This document shows, piece by piece, positions 34,528 to 44,762 of a stretch of 64,000 nt of DNA. The translations under genes were made by a program, and so were the position numbers. Numbering within the stretch: the first letter of the stretch is position 1; each line of letters opens with the position of its first letter. The notes beneath the pieces are model-generated. The model had not been told where the DNA came from and ran no database searches. It worked only from the letters and a program-made list of their open reading frames with translations. The stretch comes from Candidatus Nanopelagicales bacterium. GTDB lineage: Bacteria > Actinomycetota > Actinomycetes > S36-B12. The stretch spans positions 1-64,000 of the forward strand of contig JAPKAV010000001.1 in assembly GCA_028825115.1 (NCBI GenBank), written 5' to 3'.

Positions 34528-36249
34528 ATGAGTGAAGCGACCTTGTATCAAAAAGTGCGCTGGCATGCTGGCCGCGGGAAGCGTTGGGTCAGGCGCAAGG
34601 CCTATGAACGCTCGGTCGGAAAACAGTACCGCGCGTGGTTAACAACCTCCACCAGATCCACACCCGCCTCGATTGAGAACACCAACACCATTGCGGTAAT
34701 TGTCCCCGTGTACAACCCACCATTGATTTTCCTCCAAGAATGCTTGGGCTCGGTGATTAACCAGAGTGCCCGCAGCTGGCAATTAGTTGTCAGCGATGAC
34801 GGATCAACAACTCCAGAAATCATCGACTACCTGGATCAGTTCACCGCAGCCTATGAAAATGACCCACGGGTCACCGTTATTCGCGGGGAAAACGGTGGGA
34901 TTTCTGCAGCACAAAACAGGGCACTAGAAAAAGTCACGACCGAGTATTTCGGCTGGCTCGATCACGATGATCAACTTAATCCCACCTGTATGGAAGAGTT
35001 CTCGTCTGCGATAGACAACAATCCCGAAGCCCAAATTATTTATTCAGATGAAGACAAAATCGACACTAAGGGTAAGCATTTCGAACTGTATTGCAAACCT
35101 GATTTCTCCCCAGAGCTGTTGTTGAGCCAGATGTACCTATGCCACTTCACCGTTTTTAAAACCGATTTAGCGAAAGCAGAGTCAGGATTTCGCAGTGAAA
35201 TGGATGGCGCACAAGATTTTGATCTGGCCCTGCGACTACTCCCAAACTTGACCACCGTGGTGCACGTCCCTCTGCCGCTGTACCACTGGCGCTCTTGGAG
35301 TGAGAGCACCGCACAAAGTATTGACGCAAAGCCATGGGCTCAGCAGTCGACAGCGCGAGCCCAAACCGATTTTATTAACAGAAGTTATGGTGGCGGGGAA
35401 GTGGTGCCTTCGAAGGTGAAGGGTCTGAATCAAGTTCATCCGAAAATAATCCGTGACACGAAAGTTTCGGTGATCATTCCCACGATTGGCACCAAGGACA
35501 CTAAGACCGGAATCATCATGGTCAGCAGGGCAATTGCCACTCTTAGGGCGGCTGAAACCCATATCGATTTCGAGACCATTGTGGTCACGACGGGTGAATT
35601 AGATCCCATTCCTGGTGCGGACCAGCAGATTGTGTACACCACCACAAACTTTAACTTCGCCGAGGCGATTAATCTTGGTCGCACGGCAGCCAATGGTGAG
35701 TACCTTTTGATTTTGAACGATGACACGACGGTAGCTGATCCTGGACCCATTACTCGACTTCTAGAAGTTGGTCAGAACTCGGGTGTGGGGATCACTGGAG
35801 CAAAACTCACTTACCCGGATGGTCGATTGCAGCACGTGGGCATGGTGATGTTACCTAGCGGACCCACCCACCCGTGGATTGCTAAAAGTGGCAATGAATA
35901 CGGGTACTTCGGTGCGACTCTCACGCCCCGCAACTACAGCGCCGTAACCGCCGCGGCGTTCCTCGTGCGAACCGAACTGTTTGATCAACTCAACGGATTT
36001 GACACAGTGTTTGCCCGCGATTTCAATGATGTTGATTTCTGTCTACGCATGCGGGAGTTGGGATATCGGGTTGCCTGGACTCCCTATGCGCACTTCACCC
36101 ACTATGAAGGTGCCTCGATTGTGCGCAAGAAAGCCGACCCCTTTGAGGCGCAACTATTCACTCAGCGTTGGAATGCAAAATACCAAGTTGATCCGTACTA
36201 CTCTGTCGCATTGAAGACCGATCTTGATCGAATGTATGAGGCGAAGTAA
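34528..36249 (+). CDS. Two-domain GT2/GT2 glycosyltransferase
   Basis: A 573-residue protein with two GT-A domains. The first (about 50-290) has AVIVPVYNPP, VSDDGSTTPE and WLDHDDQLNP. The second (about 310-560) has SVIIPTIGTKD, LILNDDTTVAD and the LTYPDGRLQHVG motif common in rhamnan and O-antigen synthases. Such tandem enzymes add two different sugars or a repeat. It follows wzt by 9 nt and overlaps the next gene as TAATG. Confidence 0.87.
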   Translation: MSEATLYQKVRWHAGRGKRWVRRKAYERSVGKQYRAWLTTSTRSTPASIENTNTIAVIVPVYNPPLIFLQECLGSVINQSARSWQLVVSDDGSTTPEIIDYLDQFTAAYENDPRVTVIRGENGGISAAQNRALEKVTTEYFGWLDHDDQLNPTCMEEFSSAIDNNPEAQIIYSDEDKIDTKGKHFELYCKPDFSPELLLSQMYLCHFTVFKTDLAKAESGFRSEMDGAQDFDLALRLLPNLTTVVHVPLPLYHWRSWSESTAQSIDAKPWAQQSTARAQTDFINRSYGGGEVVPSKVKGLNQVHPKIIRDTKVSVIIPTIGTKDTKTGIIMVSRAIATLRAAETHIDFETIVVTTGELDPIPGADQQIVYTTTNFNFAEAINLGRTAANGEYLLILNDDTTVADPGPITRLLEVGQNSGVGITGAKLTYPDGRLQHVGMVMLPSGPTHPWIAKSGNEYGYFGATLTPRNYSAVTAAAFLVRTELFDQLNGFDTVFARDFNDVDFCLRMRELGYRVAWTPYAHFTHYEGASIVRKKADPFEAQLFTQRWNAKYQVDPYYSVALKTDLDRMYEAK

Positions 36250-37907
36250 TGAAAGAACTTAAAACGCGGGGCGGCCGCAGAGTAATTGCACTCGGCCAAG
36301 ATTCGCTGCTCACCATGGACCGCCTACAAAGTATGCTCGACCGTTTTGATACCGACCCGCGAATTGTCAGTGTTTCGATCTATCCCGGCCTAGGCGAATC
36401 CCATTTCACCCGAGCAACTGGGCCAGCCGGTCCAGTGACACTGATCACGACCGAAACTGAACTCACCGGAGAAATCACCGAGTGGGCACAACAAGTCAGT
36501 AGCCGTGGTTTCTGGCATGACTGGTACGTGCTCGCAGACCGCGATGTAAAAACTGCTGAGTCACAACTGGCCGCTCCTGAACTTGATCAAGTCGAGCGCA
36601 CCGATCCCAGTAGTTCGCGTTTCCACGACGCTGACCAGCGGACCGAACCAAAGACTCTCACCATTGCGATTGACGTCACCTGGCTCGGGCCACACCAAAC
36701 AGGCGCCCAAGTGCTCACTACCGCTGCCATTGAAGCGCTCGCCCAAAACCCAAAAATTGCAAGCATCAAATTAATTGGATTGACAGAACTACCGGGCTAT
36801 GCCGCACACCTCACCGAACTCTCCGGTGTCAGCATGGCAAGCGACATTGAGGACCAAGATCTCGCAGATGTTATTTGGTACCCGAATCAAATTGACCAAC
36901 GAGTCAATATTGGTAACGCACGCAAACTTGGTCGTCGAATTGTTACCACTTACCTTGATTTGATTGCCTACGACATTTTCCGCTATCACGGCAGCCCCGA
37001 AGGTTGGTCTGCTTACCGGGCCCTGCAACGTCGTGTTGCCCTTAGTGTTGACGGCATCACAACAATCAGTGCGGACGTGGCCAAACGGCTTTACCAAGAG
37101 GTGCCGCTTTTGCAAACGAAAAGAATTAAGCCAATCACACTCGGCCTTGACCACATCGCGGCCCCTGTAACGCAGTCCACTGGGCAGCTGCAGACCCATC
37201 CAAAGGAGGTGCCCCAGGGACTCGGTAGCAAGCCGTTCCTACTTGTTTTGGGCAATGATTTCAGCCACAAAAACCGCGACGTGGCTATCCAAGCGTGGCA
37301 GCTTGTATTACAAGAGGGAATTCAATGTGACCTCGTCCTTGCTGGTTTACACGTGAAAAGCAGTAGCTCAAAGGATCGCGAAGAAGCCCTCCTGAAAAAG
37401 CATGCAGATCTACGCGGAAAAGTTTTCGAACTCGGTCACGTCAGCGACGAAGTGCGACTGTGGCTCCTTGCCAACTCAGCCGTCGCGGTGTACCCCTCAA
37501 GTGCTGAAGGTTTTGGCTTTGTCCCGTATGAAGCCGCAGTTTTCGGTACCCCATCAACATTTACCAGATTTGGACCACTTGCCGAATTAACGGGTGTAAC
37601 AACCGGGCCCAAAAACTGGTTACCAGAGGAATACGCGACCGACATTGCTCAGCTACTCACCGACCCTGATTTTGTCAGCACTCGAGTTGCTGCCTTGCAG
37701 GAAGTAACTGCCCACCTGACCTGGGAAAGGTTTGCAACCGAACTCACCGACTTCTTTTTCTACGTCAGTGGAATTCCACCCGTGCTCACCAGCGCAATCG
37801 GTTCAACAACCGGTGACACTGCGGCGTTGGCCTCAGTTCTGAACAGTAAAGTCTGGCGGGCAAGTGAAAAAGCTCGTCGAGTGAAGAACAAACTCACTCG
37901 CAGTTAG
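36249..37907 (+). CDS. GT4 glycosyltransferase with N-terminal extra domain
   Basis: A 552-residue protein. The first 130 residues are not recognised (begins with a basic stretch, then an alpha/beta pattern). The GT-B part starts at TIAIDVTWLGPHQTG and ends with YPSSAEGFGFVPYEAAVFGTP, the GT4 donor signature. ATG overlaps the preceding stop, so it is translated with the GT2/GT2 enzyme as part of the wzm-wzt operon. Confidence 0.83.
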   Translation: MKELKTRGGRRVIALGQDSLLTMDRLQSMLDRFDTDPRIVSVSIYPGLGESHFTRATGPAGPVTLITTETELTGEITEWAQQVSSRGFWHDWYVLADRDVKTAESQLAAPELDQVERTDPSSSRFHDADQRTEPKTLTIAIDVTWLGPHQTGAQVLTTAAIEALAQNPKIASIKLIGLTELPGYAAHLTELSGVSMASDIEDQDLADVIWYPNQIDQRVNIGNARKLGRRIVTTYLDLIAYDIFRYHGSPEGWSAYRALQRRVALSVDGITTISADVAKRLYQEVPLLQTKRIKPITLGLDHIAAPVTQSTGQLQTHPKEVPQGLGSKPFLLVLGNDFSHKNRDVAIQAWQLVLQEGIQCDLVLAGLHVKSSSSKDREEALLKKHADLRGKVFELGHVSDEVRLWLLANSAVAVYPSSAEGFGFVPYEAAVFGTPSTFTRFGPLAELTGVTTGPKNWLPEEYATDIAQLLTDPDFVSTRVAALQEVTAHLTWERFATELTDFFFYVSGIPPVLTSAIGSTTGDTAALASVLNSKVWRASEKARRVKNKLTRS

Positions 37908-37909
37908 TG

Positions 37910-38788
37910 CTATGTTTTTCGTAGTCCGCGAAGACTGCCCTTAAACTTTTCCCACCGATCACCTTCAACGGTTGCCCCCAGCACAGCGTTAACACTCACG
38001 CGGCGCAGGGTACGGAATGCATGCTTAGGGGATTGTCGAAACTCAGCCGGGGCTAACCGCAAACGATTACGGATCATGGTGGCTCGGCGTTTACCACTGT
38101 GACCCGTGGCTAAAACTGTCTTCCCGAAAACTTTAATTGCCCGAGCCTCGCCTAATCTGTGCTGCAACTCAAGATCCGGGGCCAATGCAATTCGATAGCC
38201 CTGCTCCCTTAATCGCAGACAGGCTGCCGCATCGACAGCATCGATTCCAAGTCTTTCATCGAAACCACGGACCAATGTCATCGCAGCCACCGACCACAGA
38301 GTGCCTGATTGGATCACTTCTTCGGTGCATGAGATCTCAGCACCGGCGGAGGCAACAACGGTGATCGGATAGTGCAACTCATCACTTTCATCTCGTACGT
38401 GGCCAGCACCCACAGCACCAATGCGAATTGTTGAATTCCATAAGGATTCCCGTGACTGGGCAAATGTTGTGATCTCGGCAATGTAATCCGCATCCACAAT
38501 AGAGTCTTGATCAAATGTGACCAACCATTGGGCACCTTGATTTTGCGCCCAGGTCAGACCCTCATTGAGTCCACGAGCGATCCCCTCATTGCGACTGTGG
38601 CGAATCACTTCGACTCCAGCCATAGAGCGTAATTGGTTCAGCACAAGATCAGCGGTGCAGGGAGAAGCGTCATCACTCACCATGACTGGTATTCCAGTTG
38701 ATACGAGAACTTCTGCTAACTTCAGCACCTGGTTTTTTGGGGAGTAAGTGGCAATGAGAGCCGCTGTGGTGATTTGTGCGTCATTCAT
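37910..38788 (-). CDS. GT2 rhamnosyltransferase-like (RfbF type)
   Basis: A 292-residue GT-A enzyme with ALIATYSPKNQV, VSDDASPC, NEGIARGLNEGL and VTFDQDSIVD, the RfbF/WbbL-like pattern. The C-terminal helical part carries AIKVFGKTVLATGHSGKRR. ATG 38788 has GGAG eight bases upstream. It is convergent with the GT4 gene 2 nt away and is the last intact gene before the damaged island. Confidence 0.85.
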   Translation of the reverse strand: MNDAQITTAALIATYSPKNQVLKLAEVLVSTGIPVMVSDDASPCTADLVLNQLRSMAGVEVIRHSRNEGIARGLNEGLTWAQNQGAQWLVTFDQDSIVDADYIAEITTFAQSRESLWNSTIRIGAVGAGHVRDESDELHYPITVVASAGAEISCTEEVIQSGTLWSVAAMTLVRGFDERLGIDAVDAAACLRLREQGYRIALAPDLELQHRLGEARAIKVFGKTVLATGHSGKRRATMIRNRLRLAPAEFRQSPKHAFRTLRRVSVNAVLGATVEGDRWEKFKGSLRGLRKT

Positions 38789-39017
38789 AGGATGCGCTCC
38801 AGTACTCTGGCTGAATGCAGGAAAAAGGGGCTGCGTTGATAGCAGTTTATCATCACGACTCGATCCTCTCTATGGGTTGCAATGCTACCCGCAATCCCAT
38901 TTCGGTAGACGGGCATTTAGGCATTTAGGCCATTGGGTTTGGAATGACCCCTTGTGGCGCTTCCACCTGATTTGAAAGTCTTCGTTCACCCATTGTGGGT
39001 GGACATACTCGGTTGTT

Positions 39018-39275
39018 ATGGCTGGTCGAAAGAATCATTCGCCGGAAAAGATTCTGCGGCTTTTGCAGCGCTTTGATGAGGTTCTGGCTCAAGATGTTAC
39101 GGTGGAACTCGCATGCTGGGAGATCCGCATCAGCGCAGGCGCGTATTACGAGTGGCGGCAACGCTATGACGGGATGAGTATTGATGACACGAAAGAGCTC
39201 AAGGAGTCGCGCGTGGAGAACGCGAAACTCAAACGCCTTGTCGCAGACTCCGAGTTAGAGGAATTGATGCTGTAG
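39018..39275 (+). pseudogene. IS3 transposase OrfA, truncated by nonsense codon
   Basis: An 85-residue HTH transposase subunit: NHSPEKILRLLQRFDEVL, a helix-turn-helix with YYEWRQRYDG, and the start of the leucine zipper VENAKLKRLVADSELEEL. It ends at a TAG after LML, but reading through continues EIAKEN, which matches the usual REIAKGN ending, so the TAG is probably a mutated Arg codon. Confidence 0.8.
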
Positions 39276-39299
39276 GAGATCGCTAAGGAAAATACTAAG

Positions 39300-39513
39300 T
39301 CCAACGGCGAAACGTCAGGCCGTTCTGATGCTCCAAAAAAAATTCGGGACATCAGAACGGTTCTCATGCCATGTTATTGGGCTTCAAAGAGCAATGAATC
39401 GCAGACCGCTTGATTATGAAACACCGGCCAATCCTGACCGATGGCTGCGCACGCATTCATGTAAATGGGCAGGCATCGCGCGAGATGCTCGTAAGGGTTA
39501 CCAGCGCGAATAA
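39300..39513 (+). pseudogene. IS3 transposase OrfB N-terminal remnant
   Basis: In the +1 frame relative to orfA, the translation SPTAKRQAVLMLQKKFGTSE and the following CHVIGLQRAMNRRPL match the start of IS3-family OrfB. It stops at TAA 39513 and no DDE catalytic core follows. The stretch to about 39670 holds only scrambled remnants. Confidence 0.75.
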
Positions 39514-39715
39514 GGTTCGCTTGCGCATAAACATAGGCGCAAACGAGCAGGGTCCAGACCGAGCCTGATCACGACCCTTGATGCGCCGAGTGTGGTGGTG
39601 AGCCAATCAGATCAGGCCCGAGTGCCTACTTGGAAAGACTCAGTGGATCAGGTTGCTAAATCACTAACATAAACACTTGTACAAATCTTTCGCCGATGGC
39701 ACCTATTTGATGTGC

Positions 39716-41885
39716 CTATGGAATGGAACATGGAAGCTGTATAACAAGCGAATTATTAATATTTACAGGATTAAATTGATGGAAATTTGAATCCTGTGGA
39801 GAACTATTCGTGATTACGACACTGACACCTTCTGCACAAAGTTGATCGGTCACGTTCGGCTTAGGACTGGACTCCCATGAGCGCAGAAGTTGCAGACGGC
39901 GTTGATATTCCTCATCGCTACCTGCTGGACCAAGGCCTTCGGCGTAATGTCGAGACGAAATAAAGGGTTTCATGTCTGACATTAAGGCCACGATTGCCAG
40001 TGGATTTGCCACAAACGCTATTTCGGATCCGGGTTGAATATTTGATTTGAGGTATTCCGTTATTTCTTTCAGTCCAGGAATTGACGGCAATAATATTTCG
40101 GCTTGGGGAGTTACGTTTGATGAATCTAAGGGTATCGACTGAACCACTTCGGCGATCGGTTTTGTTCGCGTCACAAGGGTCTCTGATACCACCATGTAAA
40201 TAGGGCTGAGTGCACCAAGCCACAGTAAGGTCATAGCGAACAATTTCGTGTAAACATGGCCCGTTAGAGCATAATAGAGAGCTGAAAAAATAATTGCATT
40301 CATTAACCAAACGATAATGAAGGTGATCTGTGCAAAGTCATTAAGTACTGGAAAGTTCGCCACTAGGACAGCCCACAGAATGGCTGTCACACCACTCGCC
40401 ACCGCAATGTACATGACGAAAAGCTTGTTGGGTTTGATCTTTGATCTTTGATCTTTGATTCATTTGAAACACGCAAACCAAAGACAGAGGTATGACAAGT
40501 GCGGATGCTGATGTTAAAAACCAGTAGTTATTGGGGGCCATATTTTCAAACAGCAACAGGGGCAGTATCCCACTAATCCCTGCTCCGACAAAAATCCCAG
40601 ATTGCGCGGGCAAAGTGGGTCGAATTTTGATCACACCCACCACAGAAGGGGCCCAGCTTGGGAGCAGCGCCAAAAGTGTGGCTATCACGGCTCCACTGGC
40701 AAGAACACCGGCGGGGACGTTAGTTGACATTAGAGATGTTAATGGATTCTGTGGTGTCAGCACTCCTGAATCATTTTGTCCAGTCATAAAAACCAAGACG
40801 GGTAGGGCAAATGAGAAGAGGCTAACTATGAAAACGACTGAGAAGCGAATCCATTTTTTCGGGTTATCCTTGAGTGAAAAGAGAAGACTAAATGCAACAA
40901 TTCCGAGACCCACGGCTCCCGCACTAAACTTTGTTCCAGTGAGCGCAGTTAATGTAATGAAAAGTAATGCGATTTGCTCATTTGACCAATTGGATCTTCC
41001 AGCGTTGATGATCTGAATCGCGAGGAACAGAAGGATAAGAGTAGAAGCAATTTGAGAAGTCGAATCAAAGTTGATGTTAAGGCCACTTGAATCAGCAATG
41101 TAGCGACCGAGAACTACGGCGAGAACGGCGAGAGCTTGTATGTAGCGGTTATTTACTAATTGTCGAACAAGTACCGCTACCATAATGGAAATACCCACGA
41201 GGCTAAGGAGTGGAACAACCCCACCCAGCATTGTTAAAGGTTGATTGATTGTTGCTTGATCAAGTATGCCGCTAAATAGGCCACTGAAAAAGTGATACCG
41301 AACCGGCCAGTCGCTCATCAATCCACCCTGAGCCAGTCCATTGGAACTCATTGATTCAGCAACTTGGGCTAAGGGAATCAAGTCCGAGTGAAATGCGGCA
41401 GAGTCAAATGAATCAGCCGTGAATGCATCGAAAATCTGTTGCCGGTAAACAAATATGCCGAGGAGTAATCCGCTGATAGTGGCAAAACCAAGAACAGGAT
41501 CGATGTGAACGTGCAGTGACGGTCTGCGTGCTCGTTTAAAGAAGGCTGTGAACACAAGGGTGAGCACGGGTATGACCAACCAGATTAAAAGTGGGTTGAT
41601 TCGGCCGGCTAAAAAGATTCCAATGAGGGGTATACCGACAAAAGTGAGGGCTAAGCCCGCTCCAATTCCTTCGATTAGTTCCAAGGATCGATTGGTTATG
41701 GTGAACCAGATCCAAGCTCCCGCCATGCAATTGAGCAGTAGAAGTATCGCGAGCACTAAGTACTGGTCCAATCCGACCTCCCCTCTTGAGTGAGCCGAGC
41801 CTAGTACTCTCCATGGAATTATTCGGCCTAGTGCTTCGTGAAATGACGATGGCTTGAAGTTGGCTGTCAGCGTGCGTGTAGCCAT
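39716..41885 (-). pseudogene. GT-C-like membrane protein gene split at a heptanucleotide repeat (possible phase-variable OFF allele)
   Basis: Frame A from ATG 41885 encodes about 11-12 membrane segments with a first loop containing FTADSFDSAAFHSDL. At the 7-bp repeat (40433-40460) the frame leaves the family pattern and stops at 40341. The missing C-terminus continues in another frame: KPNKLFVMYIAV, two or three more segments and an extracytoplasmic tail ending at 39716. Removing one 7-bp unit joins the frames exactly, giving 721 codons including stop (720 residues), similar in layout to the protein at 24869. It is therefore either a recent pseudogene or a switchable gene. It probably acts in glycan assembly. 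Confidence 0.75.
40433..40460. repeat. Heptanucleotide tandem repeat TTTGATC
   Basis: Three perfect 7-bp units (40433-40439, 40440-40446, 40447-40453) and a fourth unit with a final T. It lies inside a coding frame; each unit gained or lost shifts the reading frame by one. The current number breaks the host gene. Confidence 0.95.
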
Positions 41886-42340
41886 CGATGAGCAAATATT
41901 GTCTCTCCAAAGGCTCGGTGGCATCTCAAGAATTTTTATGAGGTAACGAAACAGGACGTGGCCAACCCGGACCTGGAAATTGACCTTCTCTCATTTACGC
42001 GACTAATTATTAACGATTACGTGTTAACGGATCCTCAGTTGCGTGATTCGCTGACCCCACGGTGGCATGATTCCTTTTGGCGCGTCCAACTTGACGTGAC
42101 CCTCTGAATGTGATCGTTTGATATGGACCGCTAAATTGGGGGCCTGCCAAGTTTGGCTTAAATTCTATCATCACGTCTGCTGATTCAAGTTACAACTATC
42201 TTGTCAATTCCTATGAAGTGATGACCAATGTGTCTCCGTTCGCAATCCACCACCCGAGGACAACGCTTGAGTATTTTATGGGGTGACAAATTGGATTAGC
42301 TGGGCGGTGTCGGGTGGTCAAGACAGTTCATTTGCAGCTT
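41886..42340. other. Non-coding, A/T-rich stretch with possible IS-end scar
   Basis: No ORF is supported. At about 42067-42100 the sequence CATGATTCCTTTTGGCGCGT resembles AATGACCCCTTGTGGCGCTT at 38941, the putative left end of the IS3 relic (about 22 of the first 26 positions agree by eye). This suggests a second, lost IS copy. Confidence 0.4.
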
Positions 42341-42349
42341 CTAGCGTTA

Positions 42350-43666
42350 GCAAACTGAGTGGTATTTGGACATTGACCGTGTCGTTTTGAGTCTCATTCA
42401 GACTTCGGCACTGATTACCGTGAGCGTCACCATCGCCCGCCATTTTTTTGGGGGCCGCAGCCGCCTTGACCTTTTCGGGCGGCGTTTTCGTCCTAATTGG
42501 TCCTGAGTTCAATATTTCCTTGGTCGGCCCGGTGTCACTCAGTTTCGCTCTGTCGTTCTTAGCCGTCGCTCTGGCCGTCAAGATAATCTCTGAAAATCCA
42601 CCAACTTTTATTTCAATCCTTTTGGCGCAATTCTCATTTGTGGAGTAATGAATAAAGCAACATTCCGCCTCATGTTTGCACTCTTAGGAATATATTTTTT
42701 ACCAAAGGTTTTCAGGCTGCTCTCTTCGGCTTTATCGTCACCATAATTATATTCGCGCTACTAATTCGTGACCAGATTTTTCATCTCGGATATTGGTTTG
42801 CTGGCTTACTGAGCACGACAGGACGTAACACGGCGGATATTTCGAATGTGCCTCTGGTGGAGAAAATTTTCAGTTCCCCAAGGGTTCTCATAAGTGAAAT
42901 GCCGTGGATCTCGTTTCTGATTTTAATCTATACCTTAGCTCTAATAGTTTTGGTAATTCATTCACGGAAATCTGATCTATGGCTGTTAAGTAATCCAGTT
43001 TTTGTCACAAGCCTCTTGGTCGTAGTTGTAATAGTCGGTTCGACTCTGATGACGACTAAGGACTATCGTCAGGGCGATCTCATTGTGGTTGCTGCTATCG
43101 CACTAATTCTTCTGGCAGCTGTCTTCACCATATTCACGCAGGTGTACCCCAGCATTGCCATGAGAAGAACCTTGTTGGCGAACGCGATCCTGATCGCGAT
43201 AGGGGGTGCTCTCTATTTTTTAAATAATCAGGCGGCATCTGCGCAACAAAAGGCATCACCGAAATATTTGGCCGAGATTGAGCACTGGGAGGCGCACAGG
43301 TCTCAAGATGACTATGTAGCTATGCCGTCTGGAGTTTTTACGCCCTCTATCGCCATCGGATTCGGCGATGAATTGAGTAAACATCTGTTAACAAATAAAA
43401 TTGCGAGAGAATATTCACGCGAATTTTCCCTTAATCTTGAAACTCTTCAAATTCAGACTCGAACCCCAGAAGGGTTAGTAGACGTTGAATACGAAACTCT
43501 CAAGAAGATTGGGGAAGCTGGTTCTTCGATAGTAGTTGGGTCTGGCCGAGACATTCATGTGGAAAGAATGAGACGGGTTAATGGTGCTGGTGTGGTGGAG
43601 TTGGTCGATACGTTTGGTCAATGGCCGGTGTATGGGCTGAGCGACTTCATCTGTCGGGCTGGATAG
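42350..43666 (+). pseudogene. Frameshifted polytopic membrane protein gene
   Basis: Three consecutive frames encode a continuous membrane-protein pattern. Frame 1 (from about 42350) ends with SLIQTSALITVSVTIARHFF. It shifts at a T7-G5 run near 42443-42454 into ALTFSGGVFVLIGPEF up to 42648, and again near 42690-42700 (T6 run) into FQAALFGFIVTIII, which continues to the stop at 43666. The last part (GTG 42848 onward, 272 residues) has five or six membrane segments and an extracytoplasmic tail. The N-terminus is missing. Homopolymer sequencing errors could explain part of the damage. Confidence 0.65.
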
Positions 43667-43707
43667 ACTGAAGGCCTTGACGGATCCAGTCACAGGGTTG
43701 ATAAAGA

Positions 43708-43713
43708 TAGACT
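43708..43713 (+). promoter_or_regulatory. -10 element of gmd promoter
   Basis: TAGACT lies 36 nt before ATG 43750, so this message has a short leader with the Shine-Dalgarno sequence GGGAG, unlike the leaderless genes. Confidence 0.45.
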
Positions 43714-43749
43714 GGGCAAATAAGAGCGGGCAATAGAGGGAGCAGGGTC

Positions 43750-44754
43750 ATGACGGACGTAAAACGTGCCTTTATCACCGGTGTTACGGGTCAAGACGGG
43801 TCCTACATGGCCCAGCAGTTGTTGGCCAAAGGCTATGAAGTCCACGGGCTGGTTCGCCGCTCCTCCAGCTTCAACCGTGGTCGGATCGACCACCTACACC
43901 ATGACGACCACCTTCCGGGGAAGAATCTGCATTTGCACTACGGCGACGTAACCGATGCGGCTCGGATCCACCAGTTGATTTCTGAGCTTCGCCCCCACGA
44001 GGTGTACAACTTGGCGGCCCAGTCCCACGTTCGCGTGTCATTCGACGAGCCCCTCTACACGGCCGAGGCGACAGGTATTTCGACTCTGAACATGTTGGAA
44101 GCGATCCGCAGTGTTGACAAGTCGATCCGTTTCTATCAGGCGAGTACGAGTGAGATGTTTGGTGCTAGCCCACCCCCGCAAAATGAGGACACTCCGTTTT
44201 ACCCACGAAGTCCTTATGGCGCTGCAAAGGTCTACAGCTATTGGATCACGCGTAATTACCGCGAGGCCTACGACATGTTCGCAGTAAACGGCCAGCTGTT
44301 CAACCACGAGTCACCACGCCGCGGTGAAACATTTGTGACGCGCAAAATCACTATGGCGGTCGCGAGGATTAAAAAAGGATTACAAAAAGAATTATGGATG
44401 GGAAACCTCGATTCAGTCCGCGACTGGGGTTTCGCACCCGAATACACCGACGGAATGTGGCGCATGTTGCAAGCTAACGAGCCCGACGACTTTGTTCTGG
44501 CAACGGGGACCGCTTACACGATCAAAGAATTCCTGAGTTTGGCGTTTGAACGCGCGGGACTTGACTGGGAAGAGTTCGTCAAGTTTGACCCTAAATTCCT
44601 GCGGCCAACTGAAGTTGATGAACTAATCGGTGATGCTGGTAAGGCGAAAACCAAGCTTGGGTGGGAAGCAAAGGTGCACCCACCGGAACTTGCGAAAATA
44701 ATGGTGGACGCAGATATTGCTCGCCTTGACGGCGCTCCCGAGGGGCAGTTTTAA
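43750..44754 (+). CDS. gmd: GDP-mannose 4,6-dehydratase
   Basis: Makes GDP-4-keto-6-deoxymannose, the precursor of GDP-L-fucose (with fcl at 13055-14011) or GDP-rhamnose. The 334-residue extended SDR has ITGVTGQDGSYM (NADP binding), RRSSSFN, the catalytic STSEMFG (Thr/Glu) and YGAAK (Tyr/Lys), and NHESPRRGETFVTRKIT typical of Gmd. Shine-Dalgarno GGGAG precedes the ATG. It is followed 8 nt later by a divergent paralogue. Confidence 0.95.
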   Translation: MTDVKRAFITGVTGQDGSYMAQQLLAKGYEVHGLVRRSSSFNRGRIDHLHHDDHLPGKNLHLHYGDVTDAARIHQLISELRPHEVYNLAAQSHVRVSFDEPLYTAEATGISTLNMLEAIRSVDKSIRFYQASTSEMFGASPPPQNEDTPFYPRSPYGAAKVYSYWITRNYREAYDMFAVNGQLFNHESPRRGETFVTRKITMAVARIKKGLQKELWMGNLDSVRDWGFAPEYTDGMWRMLQANEPDDFVLATGTAYTIKEFLSLAFERAGLDWEEFVKFDPKFLRPTEVDELIGDAGKAKTKLGWEAKVHPPELAKIMVDADIARLDGAPEGQF

Positions 44755-44762
44755 CCTTTAAC

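Larger units (their letters stand above)
38938..39670 (+). mobile_element. IS3-family insertion sequence relic
   Basis: Contains a near-complete orfA (39018-39275) and a decayed orfB (39300 onwards) with stop codons and frame breaks. The left end is possibly near 38938, where TGGAATGACCCC begins an end-like sequence. The right end cannot be located; the range given is approximate. The element is inactive. Confidence 0.75.

Noticed and set aside
35040-35750. Several minus-strand ORFs under the GT2/GT2 gene
   Set aside because: Shadows of the plus-strand gene, whose motifs are clear.
38917-38933. Short 8-bp direct repeat (GGCATTTA twice)
   Set aside because: Only two copies in non-coding sequence beside the IS relic; too short to support a function.
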